A DNA stretch of 64,000 nt from a virus: positions 1 through 64,000 of IMG/VR virus record IMGVR_UViG_3300033049_000041; one strand, written 5' to 3'. The notes under the pieces are model-generated. The model was not told where the DNA came from, ran no database searches, and worked only from the letters and a program-made list of their open reading frames with translations. Below are positions 58,055 to 64,000 of this stretch, piece by piece (the stretch's first letter is position 1; every line of letters starts with the position of its first letter). The translations under genes were made by a program, and so were the position numbers.

Positions 58055-58903
58055 TTACTCATCACTCTGCTCAAGATAATCGTTTGGGTTGATTTTTCTT
58101 GAATATATCTTTTTATCAGGAATCTCTCTCTTAGGTCTTACAGACTTATGAATAGATTTATCCTTATTGTCGTTTGCTCGTTTGTAATATTTAAGTCTAA
58201 GCTCTATACGCCTAGTAAATATTAAATAGTAGTCAGAGTACTTAGTACTCGGTATACGTTCCTTTTTAAATAGTATCTTACCTGTATCATGGTAAGTTGT
58301 ACTAAGTTTAGTAATAGCAGGAAATTGCTCTACATACTCTAAAGGTAATCTAATTAGGGGAAATGGTGGTCTGCATATAAGTTGTGATGGTATACGTCTT
58401 ACTATATTTAAACATTGTCTAGTGGTTGTTACATAGAATTCTAAGAAATGATTGATGATTTTGTATTCCTTAGCTTTAAAGTGGTCAATCCACAACATAC
58501 TTCTTTCAAAGGTATTAATAAACAATGATGCTTCATCAAAAGTATCATCATATATATGCTGCTCATATGGTGCTATCGCTTTATCCCAAGTTAAATAGGA
58601 TATTACTCTAGAGATAGAACCAAATAACGGCTTACTTTCTAAATGATTGTCATACTCAGTCCAATCCTCAGTCTCAATTGACTGAGTTTTTAGTACTTTC
58701 CTTAACTTATAGTATTCTTTATAACTTTGAGCATTATATTCCATAGTTCTAAAAGCTACAGTAACAATCTCATCTCTAGTTAACTTAAAATATCTCAGTA
58801 ACTCTCTAGCCATAACAAAATTACGGCTATCTAAGTTAACTATCAACACAAATATATTCTCAATAGAGCTGCGCCTCTCCGTATCTACTTCCTGCATCGT
58901 CAT
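58055..58903 (-). CDS. Hypothetical protein (282 aa)
   Basis: Unrecognised, mainly helical, with a basic C-terminus (RPKREIPDKKIYSRK). Its start overlaps the 58860 gene by 44 nt. Confidence 0.4.
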   Translation of the reverse strand: MTMQEVDTERRSSIENIFVLIVNLDSRNFVMARELLRYFKLTRDEIVTVAFRTMEYNAQSYKEYYKLRKVLKTQSIETEDWTEYDNHLESKPLFGSISRVISYLTWDKAIAPYEQHIYDDTFDEASLFINTFERSMLWIDHFKAKEYKIINHFLEFYVTTTRQCLNIVRRIPSQLICRPPFPLIRLPLEYVEQFPAITKLSTTYHDTGKILFKKERIPSTKYSDYYLIFTRRIELRLKYYKRANDNKDKSIHKSVRPKREIPDKKIYSRKINPNDYLEQSDE

Positions 58904-59198
58904 TGGTCTCGGATTTTAAAGTTTCATTAAACCATCTATGCTTTACTCTTTTAAATTCTACTCTCTGTACTTGTCTACCAGTCCTATTGAAAATATCTTG
59001 TATTAGATAATTCCTTAGTAACATCATGTAAGTTAATCTCAATTCAGCTATATCATTATGTTCGAATACGATTGGTCCATCTCCAAATAAACTAATATTT
59101 GACCAGTTATTAATCGTACCATCTCTTAAATATAATTTAGCTTCTACTTTTAATTCTACAGTAGGCATTGCACTCCTCGGTGTCATTGTATCTTCCAC
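58860..59198 (-). CDS. Hypothetical protein (112 aa)
   Basis: Unrecognised 112-aa protein; first gene after a terminator, coupled to 58055. Confidence 0.4.
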   Translation of the reverse strand: MEDTMTPRSAMPTVELKVEAKLYLRDGTINNWSNISLFGDGPIVFEHNDIAELRLTYMMLLRNYLIQDIFNRTGRQVQRVEFKRVKHRWFNETLKSETNDDAGSRYGEAQLY

Positions 59199-59235
59199 TT
59201 CTCTTTCAGTAACTTAGTTTCCTTATTAAAAAAAG

Positions 59236-59262
59236 AAAGTAGGTAGCTCGCTACCTACTAAC
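59236..59262 (-). terminator. Intrinsic terminator
   Basis: Minus-strand AGTAGGTAGC / GCTACCTACT followed by TTCTTTTTTT, downstream of the 59296 gene. Confidence 0.85.
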
Positions 59263-59295
59263 TTTACTCTATTATACGCTATTCTCAATTCTTAA

Positions 59296-59934
59296 TTATT
59301 CGCTCTTCATACTTTTTAATAAATCAGCAATGGATTCACCATGCTTACTTAAAAAGTCTTTTGTAGATTCTGTAACGGCATCTAGTACTTTTCTTTTAAA
59401 GATAAGTCTAAACAGGCTTTGCTCTAAGGTACTAGAATCGTCATCGTCATTTGTAACCAAATTTGCGATATTAAATAACTTTTCTTCTTCTTCTCCTAAT
59501 ATTGTAGTAGGGTCATCTGTAATTAAGTCATTAAACTCAGCATGTTCAGTAGCGACTATTCGCATACCTAACTCATGAACTATAACAATTACATCTGTAC
59601 CAACACCTTGCATCAAAGCCAACATAGTAGTTTCACTAATCAAGTCTTCATTACCAATCATAATACAAGTGAAATTCTTATCACTTAGTTTTTTGTTGGT
59701 TCTTTCACACTTTGTTGCTTCAATTATCAATCCTACAATATCTATCTTAAAAATAGATACAGAGTAATCAGAGTTATTAAGTACTTTTTGATGTTCTATT
59801 AGTCCTGCATAAAGTACTGATATTGGACTATTTATCTTAGGTATTTCTTGATAGTTATCTTTTGTGAATGCAAAGTCATTTGCATTATAACCTTTTCGTG
59901 CAAATGATTTAAATGAATTTATTGTCTCTATCAT
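59296..59934 (-). CDS. Hypothetical protein (212 aa)
   Basis: Unrecognised 212-aa protein with an acidic loop (NDDDDSS) and a helical C-terminus. Its strand pattern (SVSIFKIDIVGLIIEA, IVIVHELGMRIVA) is alpha/beta. Confidence 0.4.
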   Translation of the reverse strand: MIETINSFKSFARKGYNANDFAFTKDNYQEIPKINSPISVLYAGLIEHQKVLNNSDYSVSIFKIDIVGLIIEATKCERTNKKLSDKNFTCIMIGNEDLISETTMLALMQGVGTDVIVIVHELGMRIVATEHAEFNDLITDDPTTILGEEEEKLFNIANLVTNDDDDSSTLEQSLFRLIFKRKVLDAVTESTKDFLSKHGESIADLLKSMKSE

Positions 59935-59974
59935 GGTTCTATTTATCTAAAAGTAATGTTTTTAAAGTAATAAA

Positions 59975-60592
59975 TTAGTTAACCTCTGGATTATCCATAA
60001 ACTCTGCTCTATCCTTTTTACAAGAAGCACAAGAACATGGACTGCTATCTCTAGCTTCTAATGTTTTAGTGATATAGGTTTTAGAAGCAATTACTGCTAC
60101 CTTACCCTCAGAATTAAACAGTATGCATACAGAAGGCTCAAACGCATCTAACATACCTGACAGTACAGTCTCAGGTACATCTGAGATATTACCTTCAAAT
60201 AATACATGCAAGGCTCTAAAGTTAACATGCTTGATTATATCCAATTGCTCAGAATTATCTGGTATACTACGATCTATAGCAGAAATTAATGAAAGTCCTT
60301 CAATGAACGCAGTTATGTTAAACCGCATTATGAAATCTCTATTCGAATGCTCAAAATGATGTGTTAGAGCAGATAACATCATTCTTGATGCTGGATCTTT
60401 TGCAGTTCCATATAACTCTTTAGGTGTAAAGAACGATATATTGTCTTTATTAGTAAAAGCTTGTATAGGTAATGCAAAGGCAGTAGGATTAGCTTCTATT
60501 TTCTCGTGAAAAGATTTTAAGAACTCTTCACTACTTCCTCCAACAGAAATAGTTTCTACAGAAATAGTTGTCTTAGTCTTGTCGTTAAGCAT
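59975..60592 (-). CDS. Hypothetical protein (205 aa)
   Basis: Unrecognised 205-aa alpha/beta protein with a C-terminal cysteine cluster (CSCASCKK) that may bind zinc. Size and strand pattern (VCILFNSEGKVAVIASK against the 59296 protein) suggest a possible relationship between these two neighbours. Confidence 0.4.
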   Translation of the reverse strand: MLNDKTKTTISVETISVGGSSEEFLKSFHEKIEANPTAFALPIQAFTNKDNISFFTPKELYGTAKDPASRMMLSALTHHFEHSNRDFIMRFNITAFIEGLSLISAIDRSIPDNSEQLDIIKHVNFRALHVLFEGNISDVPETVLSGMLDAFEPSVCILFNSEGKVAVIASKTYITKTLEARDSSPCSCASCKKDRAEFMDNPEVN

Positions 60593-60603
60593 GTGTTAGT
60601 AAG

Positions 60604-61335
60604 TTATTTTTTAGTAATTACGAAAATGGTGTTATTATTATTATCAGCAGTTCTAGACCGCATAAAGTCTCCTTTGTGTCTAATGACCTTATAATCAGGG
60701 TCATTCACTATTCTAAATAATCCATGAATAGTCTCAGTACCATACAGTATGATTCTAGTCACAGTAGTTCTGTTTAGAATCTTATAGAAATCAAAGCCAT
60801 ACATGTTACTACCAATCTCCTCCTCCTCATCTCCTTTACGATATATCTGAGTACACCATGAACCTACTATTGTAGTTGGCTTATACTTAGCAATCGCTTG
60901 GATTACTTCTAGTGTTTGAATATCACTAGGATACCTGATTACAGGTTGTCCAGATATTGCATACATAGCTCTCATTTCAGGTGTCTCTTGTAACCGACTA
61001 TCAGTCACAGGGATACCTAATGCTCTACCCAGTGTACCTAGTCCTGAACCAACTGCAATTACATTCTGCGTACCTTCACTAAAGAACTGTACGTTTATGT
61101 AATCTATTAGCTCATCGGTAATAATGCCATAAATACCTTTCTTGTGACAGTATAGACGAATCTTGTCTTTATCTATAGCATCTACTGTTTCTACTGGCAC
61201 AGGTACAACTAAGCCTTTGAACATGAAAACTTTATTAAATGAAGCCATCTCTTTATTAGAAATATCATGTACATGTACTGAATGTGGTAAATTATTAAAA
61301 GTATATGCTTGAGCTATTAGTTCTTCCAAGTCCAT
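60604..61335 (-). CDS. Possible SAM-dependent methyltransferase
   Basis: This 243-aa protein has NVIAVGSGLGTLGRALG (a Rossmann motif I, GxGxG), then VTDSR (acidic end of strand 2) and TTIVGSWC (strand 4, motif IV position). Spacing fits class I methyltransferases, but the catalytic residues are not standard. Substrate unknown. Confidence 0.5.
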   Translation of the reverse strand: MDLEELIAQAYTFNNLPHSVHVHDISNKEMASFNKVFMFKGLVVPVPVETVDAIDKDKIRLYCHKKGIYGIITDELIDYINVQFFSEGTQNVIAVGSGLGTLGRALGIPVTDSRLQETPEMRAMYAISGQPVIRYPSDIQTLEVIQAIAKYKPTTIVGSWCTQIYRKGDEEEEIGSNMYGFDFYKILNRTTVTRIILYGTETIHGLFRIVNDPDYKVIRHKGDFMRSRTADNNNNTIFVITKK

Positions 61336-61381
61336 TAATAGTTTTTTAGTTAGTAATTAATAATTAGTAATTTATTAAAAT

Positions 61382-61723
61382 TTATACAGCAGCCGATGTA
61401 ATAGTAATCTCAACTGTAGTAGCATCTGAGCCATCAGGTTGCATCATACTAGCATATTTAAATGCAGTTGAAGTATGTGTACGTTCAGTTCCTACTACTG
61501 TAGTAACGTAAGCATCATCTGTAACAATAAGTCTAAAATCAACTAGTTCTTGAGCCATGAGTCCTTTGACCATAGCTAAGTCCATAGTAGTAATTTTAGT
61601 AATTTCTATAAGTGCGTCTGCTCTACTGATTATTGTATAATCAATTGCAGTAGTATTAAAAGTTGAGTCTATCCAAACACCTGTAAGTTCGGCTGAATGA
61701 CTTCTATAACCTAATGTATACAT
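61382..61723 (-). CDS. Hypothetical protein (113 aa)
   Basis: Unrecognised Thr-rich, beta-rich 113-aa protein (VKGLMAQELVDFRLIVTDD). Confidence 0.35.
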   Translation of the reverse strand: MYTLGYRSHSAELTGVWIDSTFNTTAIDYTIISRADALIEITKITTMDLAMVKGLMAQELVDFRLIVTDDAYVTTVVGTERTHTSTAFKYASMMQPDGSDATTVEITITSAAV

Positions 61724-61923
61724 TGTAAAGTAGTTATAGTAAAGTAGTAGTAATGATTAATTACTGTCTTTATTTTTTATTTAGAGTTGGGAAATATAAA
61801 ACAATGTTGTCTTATATCTCCCCTCGTTAACCCTAAAATACATTTCAAATTAGTTTTCCAATTTGCGGTCAGTACCCCTACTAACCTTAAGCATCGTATA
61901 GACCTAAACCTTTCAGCCAATTG

Positions 61924-61959
61924 GAATAAAACCACCAACAATCCGAAGACTATTGGTGG
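61924..61959 (-). terminator. Terminator with UUCG loop
   Basis: Minus-strand CCACCAATAGTC-TTCG-GATTGTTGGTGG followed by TTTTATT, downstream of the 61986 lipoprotein gene. The rest of 61724-61923 has one AT-rich hairpin (ATATAAGACAA/TTGTTTTATAT) and no gene I can support. Confidence 0.88.
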
Positions 61960-61985
61960 AAAGAATATATAAAAATGAAGAAGTT

Positions 61986-62540
61986 TTATCGAAATTCTAA
62001 TGGTGCAGTATCCGAATGGAAATCACCATTATAATGCAGTGCGGGTAAACCTCCTACAAAAGTAAAATTAGTAGTATCTGATATATCATTACAAGTTGGA
62101 CATGTAGTAATATAGACAGTGTATAAAATTAATGCATCTGCAGGTATATTCGGAAAATACGCTAGTTTATATAGATCTGACTGGTATCTTCCTTGACTGT
62201 TTACTGGACCAGTCCATGCCCAATCTGGATTCTTTATTACATTAATTGTGTTCCCATAATCTTCCAAATAAGATTGAGGATTAATAGATGTATCAGGATA
62301 CACTTCAGCTTTAATGAAATGATGATGTCCTGGAGTATAAATATTATCCATGGTTACTTGTTCCCAATTGAATTGAAAGTATCCGCCTTCATTATCAAAA
62401 GTTGAAGAAATAGTTCCAGATACACTTGGGTTACTTGGAGTAATGTTAATACTCTCGTCCTGTTGGCAGCTCACAAACATACATATAATAACTAACAATG
62501 TTAGCATACTTAATAGTCGTGGCAAAGGTAAATTTTTCAT
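61986..62540 (-). CDS. Bacteroidota-type lipoprotein
   Basis: This 184-aa protein has a lipoprotein signal (LLVIICMFVSC then QQDES), the acidic residues after Cys matching Bacteroidota surface-export signals. The mature region looks like an immunoglobulin-type or fibronectin-like beta fold with CPTC. A surface-exposed phage lipoprotein could block adsorption of competitors; inferred. Confidence 0.6.
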   Translation of the reverse strand: MKNLPLPRLLSMLTLLVIICMFVSCQQDESINITPSNPSVSGTISSTFDNEGGYFQFNWEQVTMDNIYTPGHHHFIKAEVYPDTSINPQSYLEDYGNTINVIKNPDWAWTGPVNSQGRYQSDLYKLAYFPNIPADALILYTVYITTCPTCNDISDTTNFTFVGGLPALHYNGDFHSDTAPLEFR

Positions 62541-62589
62541 AATAATAGATTTAAAATAATGAGAAATTAAAATGGATTTGTTTTTTAGC

Positions 62590-62679
62590 TTAGTTTTCTT
62601 TCTTTTTATAGTTGTCTCCTAGAGGTGATACTATGTATACTACCCCTAATATAACAAATATAATTGCTAATGTTTGCAT
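62590..62679 (-). CDS. Small membrane peptide (29 aa)
   Basis: ATG at 62679 to TAA at 62590: MQTLAIIFVILGVVYIV then a short charged tail. One membrane helix. Its start overlaps the end of the 62667 gene, suggesting translational coupling. Confidence 0.45.
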   Translation of the reverse strand: MQTLAIIFVILGVVYIVSPLGDNYKKKEN

Positions 62680-62987
62680 AATTTGTTAAATTCTGCAATG
62701 AACTGTCTTATTAACTTACGTAATTGAGCGACATCGTTCATATCAGAATACAATTGAGTGTATTCTTTACGAGAACGATTAGTGCGCTTTGTATCAATTG
62801 TTCCACGTAGTTCTATTATTGCTGTATTCAGCCGTCTAGCTATTTTATTCAACCAAGCTGCTTTATTGTTATAAATCAACTTATTGATAGCTTCTTCAGG
62901 CAAATTTTCCAGATACACAATTTTTCCGTCGTGCATCATTCTTATGTTAGTATTAGGCTTAGTCTCAGTCTTAGTAATGTTGTCCAA
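62667..62987 (-). CDS. Small basic protein (106 aa)
   Basis: Unrecognised basic helical protein of 106 aa (NKIARRLNTAIIELRG). Confidence 0.4.
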   Translation of the reverse strand: MDNITKTETKPNTNIRMMHDGKIVYLENLPEEAINKLIYNNKAAWLNKIARRLNTAIIELRGTIDTKRTNRSRKEYTQLYSDMNDVAQLRKLIRQFIAEFNKLCKH

Positions 62988-62997
62988 AATTCAGTAT

Positions 62998-63243
62998 TTA
63001 TAATGTTAGATAATTACAAGGTCTAAGCTTCTGACTTACTTCTATAGTGTCAGCGTCTTGTACTTGATACTTTATGTCTAATAATTCATCACAATCATCG
63101 AAGCGATCATCTCCGTAACTGCGAATGAATGTAGTTATTTTCTTTGTTTTACTTTTCTCTTCAGCTACGATTGTAATCATATGCATTAAGAATAGTACTA
63201 AAGCTAATATAATTGTATACTTTATTACAGTATTGTAATTCAT
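62998..63243 (-). CDS. Small membrane-anchored protein (81 aa)
   Basis: N-terminal hydrophobic helix (TIILALVLFLMHMITIV) and a charged C-terminal part. Unrecognised. Confidence 0.4.
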   Translation of the reverse strand: MNYNTVIKYTIILALVLFLMHMITIVAEEKSKTKKITTFIRSYGDDRFDDCDELLDIKYQVQDADTIEVSQKLRPCNYLTL

Positions 63244-63261
63244 TATTGATATTGAGTGTTT

Positions 63262-63295
63262 AAAAAGCCCATCCTCCTATCACAGAGGATGAGCC
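63262..63295 (-). terminator. Intrinsic terminator
   Basis: Minus-strand GGCTCATCCTC / GAGGATGGGC followed by TTTTT, downstream of the 63395 gene. Confidence 0.8.
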
Positions 63296-63394
63296 TACCT
63301 AATTAAAGTAAGTCTTCTAACCTATAAAAAACTATGGCACTACGGGTACTAAGCGTAGTGATATAATTTTCATTTATAGTTAGTACCTAGAAGA

Positions 63395-63994
63395 CTATGC
63401 TATTGCAGTAGGTATGTAGTCAGGGTAGCAATTTTCACAATCTGCTGGATTGAATATAATCCAGTAGTAATAGTATGCACATTCAGGGTCTAGTTCACAC
63501 TCATAGCATCTGTTATTAATGCTATTAGTACTGTTATCTATACCGCAGTTCATGTATGGGAACAATTTACTAAAGAATCCATTGCCTTTACCTCTAGTTT
63601 TAGGTAAATACACTGCTTTTCTTTTAATTTTGTTCGCTTTTTTCTTTTTTGCAACGGTTTCTTTACCAAAACCATATTTTCCATCACCATTTATATCTTT
63701 ACGATGATGGCGAGCATAGTTTAAGCTACTTCTATAGCAATTCTTATGTACTTCAAACAAATCATGGTCTGTTCTTTTGTGTTTCAGCATCAATTCTTTC
63801 TGTACTTCAGCAAATTCAATGACTTCATCGTAAGTAGTTAAGCTACTACAGTCACATTGACCTATTAACTTGGTTAAAACGATTGTTTCTACTTGAGTTA
63901 CAGTGTCTTTCACTACTACATTGATATAAACAGTGTCTACAGTACTAATTACTACTGTATCTACTACAGTAATACAGTCATTTCTAGTAATCAT
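63395..63994 (-). CDS. Hypothetical cysteine-rich protein (199 aa, possibly 5'-truncated)
   Basis: The N-terminus has alternating Val/Thr strands (VVDTVVISTVDTVYINVVV). A middle DINGDGKYGFGKE resembles an EF-hand-like calcium loop (DxNxDGxxGxxxE), and the C-terminus is cysteine-rich (CYECELDPEC, CENCYPDY). It begins 6 nt from the window end, so the true start may lie outside. Function unknown. Confidence 0.4.
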   Translation of the reverse strand: MITRNDCITVVDTVVISTVDTVYINVVVKDTVTQVETIVLTKLIGQCDCSSLTTYDEVIEFAEVQKELMLKHKRTDHDLFEVHKNCYRSSLNYARHHRKDINGDGKYGFGKETVAKKKKANKIKRKAVYLPKTRGKGNGFFSKLFPYMNCGIDNSTNSINNRCYECELDPECAYYYYWIIFNPADCENCYPDYIPTAIA

Positions 63995-64000
63995 ATCATC

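Noticed and set aside
1-64000. CRISPR array or long tandem repeats
   Set aside because: No regularly spaced direct repeats were found; the repeated boxes are dispersed and tied to tRNA structures.

Overview
The window is the early/replication and accessory half of a large, AT-rich tailed-phage genome. Almost every gene lies on the minus strand, so transcription runs from position 64000 towards 1. I infer a Bacteroidota host. Two exported proteins have signal peptides ending in AQT, and two lipoproteins have short hydrophobic leaders followed by ISC or VSC. The replication gene set resembles crAss-like phages (Crassvirales) and their marine relatives. No structural genes (capsid, portal, terminase, tail) are visible, so placement to genus is not possible.

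Layout. Positions 1-25000 form a compact replication and recombination block: partial 5'-3' flap exonuclease, PD-(D/E)XK nuclease, a degenerate ligase-like protein, AAA+ ATPase, TOPRIM primase, probable ssDNA-binding protein, Sak4-like recombinase ATPase, DnaB-like helicase, family-A DNA polymerase, DEDDh exonuclease, M23 endopeptidase, an SF1 helicase that is broken in the middle, a J-domain protein, a calcineurin-like phosphatase, an ATP-dependent DNA ligase and an AEP-primase-like protein. Strong hairpin-plus-U-tract terminators separate the transcription units.

Positions 25000-52300 are an RNA-rich region. It holds a roughly 420-nt structured RNA containing a close copy of the 23S rRNA GTPase-associated centre, about 24 ordinary tRNA genes whose anticodons cover all 20 amino acids, and a complete tmRNA. 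Many other tRNAs are abnormal. Some are interrupted by short introns, at least three are circularly permuted (the 3' half is encoded before the 5' half), one lacks an anticodon arm, and two tRNA-like domains on long stems carry anticodons for UGA and UAA. A conserved 3' box (TAYTRA, about nine free positions, TTACTTCG) recurs at least seven times among these elements. HNH endonuclease genes, small unknown proteins and a DnaX-type clamp-loader subunit are interspersed.

Positions 52300-64000 hold a Ro60/TROVE RNA-binding ring protein with its own terminator and two unusual hairpins downstream, followed by mostly unrecognised proteins, one possible methyltransferase and a lipoprotein.

The main inference is that this phage has a large, unusual RNA biology: its own decoding set, trans-translation RNA, an RNA quality-control protein (Ro), an rRNA mimic, and a family of mini-introns and permuted tRNAs that appears undescribed. 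A second surprise is a 47-codon fragment of a nonribosomal peptide synthetase adenylation domain that sits exactly where the DExx-box segment of the SF1 helicase is missing.
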